This document shows positions 24,554-33,687 of a stretch of 64,000 nt of DNA, one piece after another; position 1 is the stretch's first letter; each line of letters begins with the position of its first letter. Origin of the DNA: Streptomyces cinnamoneus (GTDB lineage: Bacteria; Actinomycetota; Actinomycetes; Streptomycetales; Streptomycetaceae); assembly GCF_014650495.1 (NCBI RefSeq), contig NZ_BMVB01000018.1:1-64000 (forward strand). The letters are read 5' to 3'. The notes under the pieces are model-generated. The model saw only the letters and a list, made by a program, of their open reading frames with translations, made no database searches and was not told the origin of the DNA. A program made the position numbers and the translations under genes.

Positions 24554-25045
24554 TCAGTCGAGGTCGATGCGTTCGGTTCCGCCGTTGCCGCCGTCGTCGT
24601 CGCCGTCGTTCCCGCCGTCCCCGGCCTCCTTGCGTCGCTCGCGCGACGGTTCGTCGCGCGTCCAGCGGCCCTCGTGGCCCTGGACGGCGGCGCGGTAGGC
24701 GGCCATGAGCTCGGAGCCGGCGGAGGCGAGGTGGTCGAAGACCTCGGGGTTGCGCTCGATGACGGGCTCGACGGCGGCTCTGGCCTGGGCGACGAGCTGC
24801 TGGACGGCGCTCTGGGCGGCGGCGCCGGCGGCGCCGGCGCCCAGGGGCAGCTGGATGGCGGCGACCTTGTCGGTGACGGCGTCGACGAGCTTGCGCAGCT
24901 CCTCGGCGGCGCTGCCCGGCTCGTGCGCCCGGCCGGAGCTGGCACGACGGGCGTTCTCGGCGGCGAGGTCCTCGGCGCAGGCGCGCTCCCAGGCGTCGGG
25001 GTCGGGCGTCCGGCCGGAGCCGGGGCGCTCGGTGGCATCGGTCAT
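24554..25045 (-). CDS. Streptomycete conserved protein (DUF5304-like)
   Basis: The 163-residue protein has an N-terminal acidic region, a central part predicted to be helical (EELRKLVDAVTDKVAAIQLPLG, AAAQSAVQQLVAQARAAVEPVIERNPEVFDHLASAGSELMAAYRAAVQ) and an Asp/Gly-rich end with a Gly-Asn-Asp repeat. I believe it is the DUF5304 family, from memory of streptomycete gene order beside glkA; function unknown. It lies between the ArsA-like ATPase gene and glkA on the same strand, with gaps of 57 and 89 bp. Confidence 0.75.
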   Translation of the reverse strand: MTDATERPGSGRTPDPDAWERACAEDLAAENARRASSGRAHEPGSAAEELRKLVDAVTDKVAAIQLPLGAGAAGAAAQSAVQQLVAQARAAVEPVIERNPEVFDHLASAGSELMAAYRAAVQGHEGRWTRDEPSRERRKEAGDGGNDGDDDGGNGGTERIDLD

Positions 25046-25102
25046 GACGGACTCCTGCGAGCTGGAATTTCCTTCGACGTTACCCGACCGGCCCGGTGGC
25101 GT

Positions 25103-26326
25103 TCAGCTGCTCCGCGGCCACAGCCCGGGGTCGGGCCGGAAGCGCACGCTGAGCGCCCCGTCGCGCAGACCGGCGCCGGAGACCGTGCACCGGCGCAGCG
25201 CGGAGGGCAGGGGAAGGACGCGGCGGAACGGTCCGGTGGCGACGATGAGTTCGTCGCCCCGGCGGACGAGGCCGAGGCCCTCGCGGTCGGCGCCGGGCAG
25301 CGGCAGCCGCCAGACGAGCATGCCGTCGGTGGCGAGGCGGTCCTCGACGGTCCACGGGTCGGCCGCCTCGCGGACCTCCTCGGGCAGGGTGGCGCGGTCG
25401 GCCAGCGCCTGGAGGTCGGTGAGGCCGCGGGGGGAGCGCCCGAGGTGCGGCAGGTCGCGGACGGTGATGCCGTCGGCGAGGAACTCCTCGCACAGCGCCT
25501 TGTGGGCGGTGCGCTGCTCGTCGGCCAGGCCCGCGAGCCAGGGGTCGGCGGGGGCGGTGGGCAGCAGGCGGTTCGCCACGAGCGCGTCGATGCGGCAGCC
25601 GTGCAGGGCGAGCCCGGCGCGGGCGGTGCGCAGCGCCTCGGTGGCGACCGGGCCGGGTTCGGCGACCAGGCGCACGGTCGTGCCGGCCGACTCCAGGACG
25701 TCCTGGACGGCGGCGAGCTCCTCCTGCCAGCGCTCGACGGTCTCGTAGAGCAGCTGGGCGGGCATGGGGACGCGGGCCAGCTGGGCCAGCACGGGGCGCA
25801 GCGCGCGGGCGGCCTGGCGCTCGGGGGGCAGCAGGCGGCGCAGGTAGCGGCTCAGCTGCTCGGGCAGGGCCAGCAGGCGCACGCTCTCGTGGACGGGCGG
25901 CATGTCGACGACGAGCAGGTCCCAGCGGGCGCCGGTGCGGGCGGCGCGGAGGGCGGCGAGGACCGCCAGCGGTTCGGCGCCGGGCAGCTCGGTGAGCTCC
26001 TCGGGGTCGAGGGGGGCGGCGCCGAGCAGGTCGAGGAGGGAGCTGCCGCGTTCCTGCAGGTCGCGGGCGAGGGCGCCGAAGTGCTCGCCCGTGGCGACGC
26101 GGGCGGCCCACAGCCCGGGGGCCGCCTCGACGGGCGGCGTCCAGGGGGCGCCGTCGTCGGTGCCCCGGGCCGGCAGCGCCGTGCCGAGCACCGCGTCCGG
26201 TGCCCGCCCGCGGTCGCAGGTGAGCAGCAGCACGCGGCGCCCGGTGCGGGCGGCGGCCAGCGCCGTGGCCGCCGCCACGGTGGTGCGGCCCGCGCCGCCG
26301 GGACCGGTGACGAGGACCGTACGCAA
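25103..26326 (-). CDS. ArsA-family ATPase paralogue with altered P-loop
   Basis: The 407-residue protein resembles ArsA/GET3-type ATPases: an N-terminal P-loop (VLVTGPGGAGRTTVAAATALAAA, residues 4-26), the Switch II region DLLVVDMPPVHESVRLL, and a C-terminal half ending in a small beta domain with LPGADREGLGLVRRGDELIV. The canonical deviant Walker A (KGGVGKT) has two lysines; here it reads GPGGAGRTT with none. The adenine-proximal NRLLP also appears. It is likely a membrane-linked or chaperone ATPase, but ATP hydrolysis is uncertain. It sits in a cluster with the SRPBCC and DUF5304-like genes. Confidence 0.85.
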   Translation of the reverse strand: MRTVLVTGPGGAGRTTVAAATALAAARTGRRVLLLTCDRGRAPDAVLGTALPARGTDDGAPWTPPVEAAPGLWAARVATGEHFGALARDLQERGSSLLDLLGAAPLDPEELTELPGAEPLAVLAALRAARTGARWDLLVVDMPPVHESVRLLALPEQLSRYLRRLLPPERQAARALRPVLAQLARVPMPAQLLYETVERWQEELAAVQDVLESAGTTVRLVAEPGPVATEALRTARAGLALHGCRIDALVANRLLPTAPADPWLAGLADEQRTAHKALCEEFLADGITVRDLPHLGRSPRGLTDLQALADRATLPEEVREAADPWTVEDRLATDGMLVWRLPLPGADREGLGLVRRGDELIVATGPFRRVLPLPSALRRCTVSGAGLRDGALSVRFRPDPGLWPRSS

Positions 26327-26360
26327 GGTGGAGCCTCCGGCAGTGGTTCTGAAGCGGACG

Positions 26361-26810
26361 TCAGGAAGCGGTGCCCGACTCGACGCGCTTCTTGAGCCCG
26401 TCGAGGGCCCGGTCGATGATGACCTTCTCCGCCTTGCGCTTGATCATCCCGAGCATCGGGATCTTCACGTCGACGGTGAGCTGGTAGGTGACCTTGGTGT
26501 GCTTGCCGCCCTCGGCGGGCTCCAGGCTGTAGGAGCCGTCGAGCTGGCGCAGCATCTGGGACTTGTCCAGGGACCACTGGACGACGTGGGCCCGGGGCCA
26601 GCTGTAGTTGAGGGTGTGGTCGTCCTTGATGGCGCCGGCGTCGAGGACCAGGCGCACCTTGCTGGCGCGGCCCTGCTCGTCCTTCTCCAGGACTTCGGCC
26701 TGCTTGACCTCTCCCGTCCACTCGCTGTAGCGGTCGAAGTCGGCGATCACGGCCATCACCTCGGCGGGGGTCGCCTCGATCGTGATGCTTGAGCTGGTGT
26801 GTTCCGCCAT
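26361..26810 (-). CDS. SRPBCC-family protein (polyketide cyclase/dehydrase type)
   Basis: The 149-residue protein has the START/Bet v1-like fold of small lipid- or ligand-binding proteins: SSSITIEATPAEVMAVIADFDRYSEWTG at the N-terminus, then EVLEKDEQGRASKVRLVLDAGAI and TYQLTVDVKIPMLG, ending with a long helix. In this subgroup the protein often lies beside an ArsA-like ATPase, as here, where its stop is 34 bp before that gene's start. ATG 26810 is chosen to match the family N-terminus. Ligand unknown. Confidence 0.85.
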   Translation of the reverse strand: MAEHTSSSITIEATPAEVMAVIADFDRYSEWTGEVKQAEVLEKDEQGRASKVRLVLDAGAIKDDHTLNYSWPRAHVVQWSLDKSQMLRQLDGSYSLEPAEGGKHTKVTYQLTVDVKIPMLGMIKRKAEKVIIDRALDGLKKRVESGTAS

Positions 26811-26882
26811 CTGCGGGGCTCCTCCGGTACCGGTCCGCGGCCTCTTCATGGTCTGCCGGTGAAGGCTACCTCCCGCTGCGCG

Positions 26883-27644
26883 TCACCACTCCAGCACCCA
26901 GGGTGTGGCCGTGGAGGCGAAGTGGCCGACGTTGACGCATTCGGTGGCCCCGATGCGCATCCGGCGGGCCAGCGGCTGGTGGACGTGGCCGAAGAGGGCG
27001 TACTTGGGCCGGACGGCGCGGATGGTCTCCAGCAGGGCGGAGCTGCCGCGCTCGAAGCGGCGGGCGACGGTGTCGTAGCAGAGCTCGGGCACGTCGGGCG
27101 GGATGTGCGAGCAGAGGACGTCGACGTCGCCGAGGGCGGCGAGCTTGGCGGCGTAGGTCTCGTCGTCGATCTCGTAGGGGGTGCGCATGGGTGAGCGCAG
27201 GCCGCCGCCGACGAACCCGAAGACGAGGCCGCCGATCTCCACGCGCTCGCCGTCGAGGACGGTGGTGCCGGGGCGGGCGTACTCCGGCCACAGGGGCGGG
27301 ATGTCCACGTTGCCGTAGGTGGCGTAGGTGGGGGTGGGGAAGGCGGCGAACAGCTCGGCGTACTGCTTGCGGACGGCGGCCTCGACGGCGCTCTTGCGGT
27401 CGATGCCGTCCCACAGGGCGCGGGAGAGCTCGCGGGCCTCCTCGAAGCGGCGGGCGGTGCGCAGCTCGACGATGCGGTCGGCGGCCTCGGTCCCGAAGAG
27501 CTCCGGGAAGATGCCGCGCGAGTGGTCGGCGTAGTCGAGGAAGAGCACGAGGTCGCCCAGGCACACCAGGGCGTCGGCGCCCTCGCCCGCCCGCGCCAGA
27601 CCCTCGGCGTTGCCGTGTACGTCGCTGACCACGTGGACTCGCAT
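26883..27644 (-). CDS. Calcineurin-like metallophosphoesterase
   Basis: The 253-residue protein has the binuclear metal site of this superfamily: DVHGN at the start, LVCLGDLVLF near residue 30, YGNVDIPP near 105, CSHIPPD near 174 and FGHVHQP near 218. The substrate could be a nucleotide, phosphoprotein or phospholipid; nothing in the sequence decides. ATG 27644 is preferred to GTG 27653 on the basis of an AGGGTG site upstream. It is divergent from the acyl-CoA ligase gene. Confidence 0.88.
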   Translation of the reverse strand: MRVHVVSDVHGNAEGLARAGEGADALVCLGDLVLFLDYADHSRGIFPELFGTEAADRIVELRTARRFEEARELSRALWDGIDRKSAVEAAVRKQYAELFAAFPTPTYATYGNVDIPPLWPEYARPGTTVLDGERVEIGGLVFGFVGGGLRSPMRTPYEIDDETYAAKLAALGDVDVLCSHIPPDVPELCYDTVARRFERGSSALLETIRAVRPKYALFGHVHQPLARRMRIGATECVNVGHFASTATPWVLEW

Positions 27645-27910
27645 ACGGATCACCCTAGGTGCTGCGGCGGGGCGTCCGGAAGGGCCCCGACCTGCGGTTA
27701 CTTCCGAGTCACCTAGCCGGGGGGCTAGGGTGCGGGGAGCAGTCCCGTGGCATGTGACGCATAGAACATCTGGGCGCGACCCTCTATTCGAAAGTGGTAC
27801 TGGTGGGTAACGTCCGGGCAGTCCAATCCCCCTGCCTGATCATGGACCGCAGCCGACGCAGCGCCCCTCGACGACGCGGCGGCGCCGGCGCCCGACGAGG
27901 AGCAGCAGTC

Positions 27911-29707
27911 TTGCGCGAGTTCAGCCTTCCGGCCCTGTACGAGGTCCCCGCCGACGGAAACCTGACGGATCTCATCCGCCGGAACGCCGCACTCCACCCG
28001 GAGGTGGCCGTCATCGGCCGCAAGGTCGACGACCGCTGGGAGGACGTCACCGCCGCCGGGTTCCTCGCGGAGGTCCGTTCCGCCGCCAAGGGCCTGATGG
28101 CCGCGGGCATCAAGCCGGGCGACCGGATCGGGCTGCTGTCGCGCACCCGCTACGAGTGGGCGCTGCTGGACTTCGCCATCTGGAGCGCGGGCGGCGTCAC
28201 CGTGCCGATCTACGAGACCAGCTCGCCCGAGCAGATCCAGTGGATCCTCGGCGACTCCGGGGCCGTGGCCTGCCTGGTGGAGACCCCGGCGCACGAGGCC
28301 GCCGTGGAGTCCGTGCGGGACCGGCTGCCGGAGCTGGCGAACATCTGGCAGATAGAGCGCGGGGCCCTGGAGCGGCTGCGCGCGGCCGGCGAGACGCTGA
28401 CCGACGAGTCGGTCGACGAGCGCAGCGCGCTCGCCCGCGCCGACTCCCCCGCCACCATCGTCTACACCTCGGGCACCACCGGGCGCCCCAAGGGCTGCGT
28501 GCTCACCCACCGCGCCTTCTTCGCGGAGTGCGGCAACGCCGTGGAGCGGCTCAAGCCGCTGTTCAACACGGGCGACTCGTCCGTCCTGCTCTTCCTGCCC
28601 GCCGCCCACGTCTTCGGCCGGCTGGTCGAGGTCGCCGCGGTGCTGGCGCCCATCCGCCTCGGCCTGGTCAGCGACATCCGCAACCTCACCGACGACCTCC
28701 AGGGCTTCAGGCCCACCCTGGTCCTCGGCGTGCCCCGCGTCTTCGAGAAGGTCTACAACGGCGCCCGCGCCAAGGCCCAGGCCGACGGCAAGGGCAAGAT
28801 CTTCGACAAGGCGGCGGACACCGCCATCGCCTACAGCCGCGCCCTGGACACCGCGGCGGGCCCGTCCTTCGGCCTGCGGATCAAGCACAAGATCTTCGAC
28901 AAGCTGGTCTACAGCAAGCTGCGCGCGGTCCTCGGCGGCCGGGCCACGCACGCGATCTCCGGCGGTGCCCCGCTGGGCGAGCGCCTGGGCCACTTCTACC
29001 GGGGCATCGGCTTCACGGTCCTGGAGGGCTACGGCCTGACGGAGTCGTGCGCGGCGACCGCGTTCAACCCCTGGGACAAGCCGCGGATCGGCACGGTCGG
29101 CCAGCCGCTGCCGGGCTCGGTGGTGCGCATCGCCGACGACGGCGAGGTGCTGCTGCACGGCGAGCACCTGTTCACCGGCTACTGGAACAACGAGGCGGCG
29201 ACGGCGGAGGCCCTGTCGGACGGCTGGTTCCACACCGGCGACCTGGGCACGCTGGACGAGGACGGCTTCCTGAGCATCACCGGCCGCAAGAAGGAGATCA
29301 TCGTCACGGCCGGCGGCAAGAACGTCGCCCCCGCCGTGATCGAGGACCGGGTCCGCGCCCACGCGCTGGTCGCCGAGTGCATGGTCGTCGGCGACGGCCG
29401 GCCGTTCATCGGCGCGCTGATCACCCTGGACGAGGACTTCCTGCCGCGCTGGCTGGAGCAGAACGGCAAGAGCGCGGGCCTGACGGCCGCCGAGCTCGCC
29501 GAGGACGCCGACCTGCTGGCGGCCGTGCAGAAGGCGGTCGACGACGGCAACGCGGCGGTCTCGAAGGCGGAGTCGGTGCGCAAGTTCCGCATCCTGCCGG
29601 CGCAGTTCACGGAGGCGTCGGGGCATGTGACGCCGTCGCTGAAGCTCAAGCGGAACGTCGTCGCGAAGGACTTCGCCGACGAGATCGAGGCGATCTACCA
29701 CGGCTGA
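27911..29707 (+). CDS. Long-chain fatty acid-CoA ligase (AMP-dependent)
   Basis: FadD-type ligases activate fatty acids to acyl-CoA. The 598-residue protein has the AMP-binding loop IVYTSGTTGRPKGCVLTH (near 185), the linker VLEGYGLTESCAATAFNP (near 375), the adenylate-binding GWFHTGDLGTLDEDGFLSITGRKKEIIVTAGGKNVAP (near 440-475) and a C-terminal lid with a catalytic lysine in TPSLKLKRNVV. The start is set at TTG 27911 because the family begins LREFSLPALYEVP; the longer GTG 27794 version adds an Arg-rich stretch unlike the family. A hairpin at 29719-29749 follows. Confidence 0.93.
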   Translation: MREFSLPALYEVPADGNLTDLIRRNAALHPEVAVIGRKVDDRWEDVTAAGFLAEVRSAAKGLMAAGIKPGDRIGLLSRTRYEWALLDFAIWSAGGVTVPIYETSSPEQIQWILGDSGAVACLVETPAHEAAVESVRDRLPELANIWQIERGALERLRAAGETLTDESVDERSALARADSPATIVYTSGTTGRPKGCVLTHRAFFAECGNAVERLKPLFNTGDSSVLLFLPAAHVFGRLVEVAAVLAPIRLGLVSDIRNLTDDLQGFRPTLVLGVPRVFEKVYNGARAKAQADGKGKIFDKAADTAIAYSRALDTAAGPSFGLRIKHKIFDKLVYSKLRAVLGGRATHAISGGAPLGERLGHFYRGIGFTVLEGYGLTESCAATAFNPWDKPRIGTVGQPLPGSVVRIADDGEVLLHGEHLFTGYWNNEAATAEALSDGWFHTGDLGTLDEDGFLSITGRKKEIIVTAGGKNVAPAVIEDRVRAHALVAECMVVGDGRPFIGALITLDEDFLPRWLEQNGKSAGLTAAELAEDADLLAAVQKAVDDGNAAVSKAESVRKFRILPAQFTEASGHVTPSLKLKRNVVAKDFADEIEAIYHG

Positions 29708-29718
29708 CGCCGGAACGA

Positions 29719-29749
29719 CCGGACGGGCTGGGCACTCCGGCCCGTCCGG
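29719..29749. terminator. Hairpin between convergent genes
   Basis: A 10-bp stem (29719-29728 with 29740-29749) lies in the 68-bp gap between the acyl-CoA ligase stop and the convergent glycosyltransferase stop. Confidence 0.65.
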
Positions 29750-29775
29750 CGTGTGAAGGCACCGCGCGGAGGGCG

Positions 29776-30918
29776 CTAGAGCAACGCCTTGAGCCGATCC
29801 GCCAGCAGGTCCCATCTCCAGCGCTCCTCGACCCACTCGCGGCCGCGTTCGCCCATGCGCCCGCGCAGCTGCGGGTCCTGCAGCAGCGTCACGATCCGGT
29901 CGGCCGCCTCCGCGGGCACCCCGCCGCGCACGACGTAGCCCGTCTCGCCTTCGAGGACCGCGTCGGGGGCGCCGCCGGAGTCGCCGGCGACGACGGGCAG
30001 GCCGGTGGCCGACGCCTCCAGGTAGACGATGCCGAGCCCTTCGACGTCCAGCCCGCCCCGGCGCGTGCGGCACGGCATGGCGAAGACGTCACCGGCGCCG
30101 TAGTGGGCGGGCAGCTCCTCCCAGGGCACCGGCCCGGTGAAGCGGACCGCGTGCGCGACGCCGGTGGCGTCGGCCAGCTTCCGCAGGTCGTCGGCGTACG
30201 GGCCGCCGCCGACGACGAGCAGGACGGCGTCCGGCACGGCCGCCAGGATCCGCGGCATGGCCTCGATCAGGGTGTCCTGGCCCTTGCGGGGGACGAGCCG
30301 CGAGACGCACACGACGACGGGGCGGTCGGCGAGGCCGAGCCGGGCCCTGATCTCGTCGCCCCCGGAGCCGGGGTGGAAGGTCTTCTCGTCCACGCCCGGC
30401 GGCAGTTGCACCATGCGCGCCGCCGCCTCGGGCGTCAACGCCGCGGCGATCCGCGACCGCGTGTACTCACCCAGATAGGTGATTGTGTCGGTGCCGTCGC
30501 CGATCCGTCGCAGCAGCTGCCGGGAAGCGGGCAGCTGGGCCCAGCCGGCCTCGTGCCCGTGCGAGGTGGCGACCAGCCGGCGGGCGCCCGCCCGGCGCAG
30601 CGCCGGAGCCATCAGCCCCAGGGGTGCGGCGGCCCCGAACCACACCGAGGTGCAGCCGTGCTCCCGCAGCAGGCCCGCCGCGCGCCGGGTGACCCGGGGC
30701 GTGGGCAGCAGCATGGTCGTACGGTCACGGACGACGGTGAAGGGCTGCTCGGCGTCGAACCGGGCCGTCGCCTCCACCCCCTCGCGGCTCCGCTTCCAGG
30801 TGGAGGCGTAGACCACGATGCTCGCCGGGTCCAGGCGCAGCGCCATGTTGTGCAGGAATGCCTGGATGCCCCCCGGGCGGGGCGGGAAGTCGTTGGTGAC
30901 GATCAGGGTCTTGTGCAT
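29776..30918 (-). CDS. Glycosyltransferase family 4, PimB/alpha-mannosyltransferase-like
   Basis: The 380-residue GT-B protein starts MHKTLIVTNDFPPRPGGIQAFLHNMA and has VCVSRLVPRKGQDTLIEAMPRIL near residue 205 and the donor-binding motif EGLGIVYLEASATGLPVVAGDSGGAPDAV (E-x7-E, near 300). This matches the PimB-type mannosyltransferases that build phosphatidylinositol mannosides in actinobacteria. A divergent GT87-family gene with an expected role in the same lipid pathway lies 183 bp away. Specificity is inferred from family only. Confidence 0.88.
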   Translation of the reverse strand: MHKTLIVTNDFPPRPGGIQAFLHNMALRLDPASIVVYASTWKRSREGVEATARFDAEQPFTVVRDRTTMLLPTPRVTRRAAGLLREHGCTSVWFGAAAPLGLMAPALRRAGARRLVATSHGHEAGWAQLPASRQLLRRIGDGTDTITYLGEYTRSRIAAALTPEAAARMVQLPPGVDEKTFHPGSGGDEIRARLGLADRPVVVCVSRLVPRKGQDTLIEAMPRILAAVPDAVLLVVGGGPYADDLRKLADATGVAHAVRFTGPVPWEELPAHYGAGDVFAMPCRTRRGGLDVEGLGIVYLEASATGLPVVAGDSGGAPDAVLEGETGYVVRGGVPAEAADRIVTLLQDPQLRGRMGERGREWVEERWRWDLLADRLKALL

Positions 30919-31100
30919 CGCCGTCCGACAGTACCGGGTGCTCCCCCGGGCCCCTCCGGGGGTGCCCCCAGGGCGGCAAACTCTGCGCCGCGTCCCGCCA
31001 CGTCGTCGCGCAGGGGCCCCCTCGACCGGCATGATTCCTTGCAGTGACGGCATGCACACTGTGCGTGGTGACGCGGGGTGGATCCGAAAGGACGAGGTGA

Positions 31101-32345
31101 ATGATGGTGGCGGGCACTGGTCTGCGGCTCTCGATCGTGGCGTGGGCCGTCACCCGGGCCGTTCTGATGATGTGCGTCTTCCGGGTGTGGGACATGCCGG
31201 GCTCGGACGTCTCCGTCGACATCGAGGTGATCTACCAGGGCTGGTACGGGGTGCTGCGCACCGGCATCTTCCCCTACGACGACGTCACCTGGCAGTACCC
31301 GCCGGCCGCCGCGCTGGCCGTCCTCGCTCCCGGGCTGCTGCCCTTCCTCGGCTACGCCCCCGCGTTCTTCGTGCTGTGCCTGCTGGCGGACGCGGCGGTC
31401 ATGGGCATGCTGCTGTACTCCGTGCGGGACGCCCGGCGCAGCCCGCTGGGCGTGTGGGTGTGGGTGGTGGGGGTGCCGCTGCTCGGGCCCATCGTCTACG
31501 CCCGCTACGACGTCATGGTCACCGCGGTGGCCGTCGCGGCCCTGCTGACGGCCGGCCGCCGGACCCGCCTGTCGGGGGCCCTGACGGGCTTGGGGGCGCT
31601 GCTGAAGGTGTGGCCGGTGCTGCTGCTCATCGGCACGCCGCGCGGCCCGCGCACCCGTTCCACCTGGACCGCGGCCCTGGTGACGGCCGCGCTCCTGGCG
31701 GTGTTCTGCACGGCCGCGATGCCGGGGGCGCTGGCGTTCCTGACCTTCCAGCGCGACCGGGGCACGGAGGTGGAGTCGCTGGGCTCGCTGGTCTTCCACG
31801 TGGCGCGGCACTTCGGCTGGCACGGCAAGGCGCGGCTCAACTACGGCTCGGTGGAGTTCCTGGGCCGGCACGTGCACGCGGTGAGCGCCCTGGCGCTGGG
31901 GCTGAGCATGCTGGCGTTCGCGTGGCTGCTGGTGTGGCGGCTGCGGGCCCGCAGGTTCACGCCGACGACGCCCTACGACGCGGCGTTCGCCGCGGTGCTG
32001 CTGTTCACCACCACCAGCCGGGTCATCAGCCCGCAGTACATGGTGTGGCTGATCGGCCTGGCGGCGGTGTGCGTGACGATGCGCACGCCCCGGCAGATGC
32101 TGCCCGTGCTGCTCGTGGTGATCGCGGCACCGGTCACCCAGCTCGAATTCCCCATCTGGTTCTCGCACGTGGTGGCCAGCGACAAGCTGGGCGTGGCCAC
32201 CCTGACGCTGCGCAACGGGCTGCTGGTGGCGGCGACGGTCATCTCCTGCACCCGGCTGTGGCGGGAGACGGTGTCGCAGGCGCCGCCGGCCGGCGAGCCG
32301 GACCCGCCGACCGAGCCCCGGGAGTCCGCGCTGGTCAGCCGGTAG
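31101..32345 (+). CDS. GT87-family polyprenol-dependent glycosyltransferase (mannosyltransferase-like)
   Basis: The 414-residue integral membrane protein has about ten hydrophobic segments, among them FFVLCLLADAAVMGMLL, LTGLGALLKVWPVLLLIG and ISPQYMVWLIGLAAV. An early extracytoplasmic Asp-rich loop (GSDVSVDIEVIYQGW, then FPYDDVTWQYPPAA) corresponds to the catalytic Asp region of GT-C enzymes. GT87 members such as mycobacterial PimE use polyprenyl-phosphomannose. ATG 31101 follows GACGAGGTGA. Its last 11 bp overlap the end of the convergent lipoprotein gene. Confidence 0.85.
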   Translation: MMVAGTGLRLSIVAWAVTRAVLMMCVFRVWDMPGSDVSVDIEVIYQGWYGVLRTGIFPYDDVTWQYPPAAALAVLAPGLLPFLGYAPAFFVLCLLADAAVMGMLLYSVRDARRSPLGVWVWVVGVPLLGPIVYARYDVMVTAVAVAALLTAGRRTRLSGALTGLGALLKVWPVLLLIGTPRGPRTRSTWTAALVTAALLAVFCTAAMPGALAFLTFQRDRGTEVESLGSLVFHVARHFGWHGKARLNYGSVEFLGRHVHAVSALALGLSMLAFAWLLVWRLRARRFTPTTPYDAAFAAVLLFTTTSRVISPQYMVWLIGLAAVCVTMRTPRQMLPVLLVVIAAPVTQLEFPIWFSHVVASDKLGVATLTLRNGLLVAATVISCTRLWRETVSQAPPAGEPDPPTEPRESALVSR

Positions 32346-33639
32346 GCCGGCCCAGCGCGGCGGCGACGTAGGAGCGCCAGCGTCCGGTGAAGTCGTCCCG
32401 GCCGGTGCCCAGCACCTCGCGCAGCGCCGCGTCCAGGGCCCCCGCCCGGCTACGGTGCGAGCCCACCGCGCGGTAGAAGGCGACGAGCTTCTCCTCGCCC
32501 CACTCCTCGGCGATCATGCGGCAGGCCAGCCAGCCCTCCTCGTACGCGCGGGCCAGCCGGCCGGCCTCGCCCGCGAAGCCGAAGTCGGCGTCCTCGGGCA
32601 GCTGCTGCGGTGCCCGGCCCGCCGCGACGGCCTCGGCGAGCTCGGGGGCGGCCTGCCGGGGCGTGCGGCCGCTGGTGCGGTAGGCCGCCCAGTCCGCGAA
32701 GCCCTCGGAGAGCCACAGCGGGGTGGCGGCCGAGGTGCGGGAGCGGGTGGCGACGTGCGCGGTCTCGTGGGTGAGCACGATGCGCCGCCCGAAGTCGCCG
32801 AGCGCGCCGTACGCCTCGGGGTTGACGATGATCCGGTCGGCGGGGGCGGTGCCCTCCCCGGTGGCCCCGGAGGCGGGGGAGGCGCCCCCGGTGCCGACCA
32901 CGCCGGTGGTCACGGCGGCGATGCCGCGGTAGTGGGAGGCGGGGGCGCCCAGGAGGGCCGCCATCCGCTCCAGCGAGGCGGGCATCTCGACCACGACGCG
33001 CTCCGCCCAGCCGCCCCGCCACGCCGCGTCCACCGCGGGCACCGCCCGGTCGGCGAGGTCCGCCAGCGCCCGCAGCCGTGCCGGGTCCTGGTCCACGCCG
33101 AGGACGAGGCTGCGCTCGCCGCGCACGGCCGTGACCGCGCCCTGTTCCCACAGCTGGCCGCCGCCGGAGGCGGGCTCCTGCCCGGCCACGTACCAGCGGT
33201 CGCCGCGCCGCACCAGCGTCAGCCGCAGCGAGGTGGTGACCGGTGCCGTGTCGTAGCCGTCCAGGCGGTAGCGCAGCTCGGCCTCGGCGGCGACGCGGTG
33301 GCCGTCGCCGGGGAGGGGGCCGAAGCCGCCGGTGCGCACCAGGCGGTACTCCCAGGAGGCGAGCGGCACCTGTTCGAGGCCCGCGAAGACCCGGCGCCGC
33401 TCGGCCCGGTAGCCGTCGGCGGCCGGGTCCACGGCCGCCAGGTAGGCGGCCTCGTCCCGCTGGCGGACGGCGGCCGCCCACCGGTCCAGGAGCCGCTGGG
33501 CGGCGGTGTCGGTTCCCTCGGTGCGGGTGCCGGGGCCACCGGGGCCGCAGCCGGCCAGCGCGGCGAGCAGGGCGAGGACGAGCAGCGCCGCCGTCGGGCA
33601 GCGCCGCGCCCGCCGTGCGTTCCGCCCGCTGCCCGTCAC
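32335..33639 (-). CDS. Secreted lipoprotein with gluzincin-type metallopeptidase motif
   Basis: The 434-residue precursor has a basic N-terminus, hydrophobic core and lipobox (LAGC, Cys31), so it should be a membrane-anchored lipoprotein. A zinc-protease motif HETAH lies at about residues 291-295, and WLSEGFADW places a third-ligand glutamate about 17 residues later, as in peptidase MA-like gluzincins. The N-terminal half (WAAAVRQRDEAAYLAAVDPAAD) looks like a scaffold or substrate-binding region. I know of no assigned function. It overlaps the GT87 gene tail-to-tail by 11 bp. Activity is inferred from motif only. Confidence 0.85.
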   Translation of the reverse strand: MTGSGRNARRARRCPTAALLVLALLAALAGCGPGGPGTRTEGTDTAAQRLLDRWAAAVRQRDEAAYLAAVDPAADGYRAERRRVFAGLEQVPLASWEYRLVRTGGFGPLPGDGHRVAAEAELRYRLDGYDTAPVTTSLRLTLVRRGDRWYVAGQEPASGGGQLWEQGAVTAVRGERSLVLGVDQDPARLRALADLADRAVPAVDAAWRGGWAERVVVEMPASLERMAALLGAPASHYRGIAAVTTGVVGTGGASPASGATGEGTAPADRIIVNPEAYGALGDFGRRIVLTHETAHVATRSRTSAATPLWLSEGFADWAAYRTSGRTPRQAAPELAEAVAAGRAPQQLPEDADFGFAGEAGRLARAYEEGWLACRMIAEEWGEEKLVAFYRAVGSHRSRAGALDAALREVLGTGRDDFTGRWRSYVAAALGRPTG

Positions 33640-33687
33640 GCCCGCATCGTACGAGCCGGGTGGCCCCCGGCCCGGGTCAGGGCACGC

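Noticed and set aside
27645..27910. An N-terminal extension of the acyl-CoA ligase from GTG 27794
   Set aside because: The added residues are Arg-rich and unlike the family, whereas TTG 27911 starts exactly at the conserved LREFSLPALYEVP.
28156..31047. A 963-residue open frame on the plus strand across the acyl-CoA ligase and glycosyltransferase genes
   Set aside because: It is an Arg/Gly/Pro-rich shadow of two well-supported genes and has no family motif.
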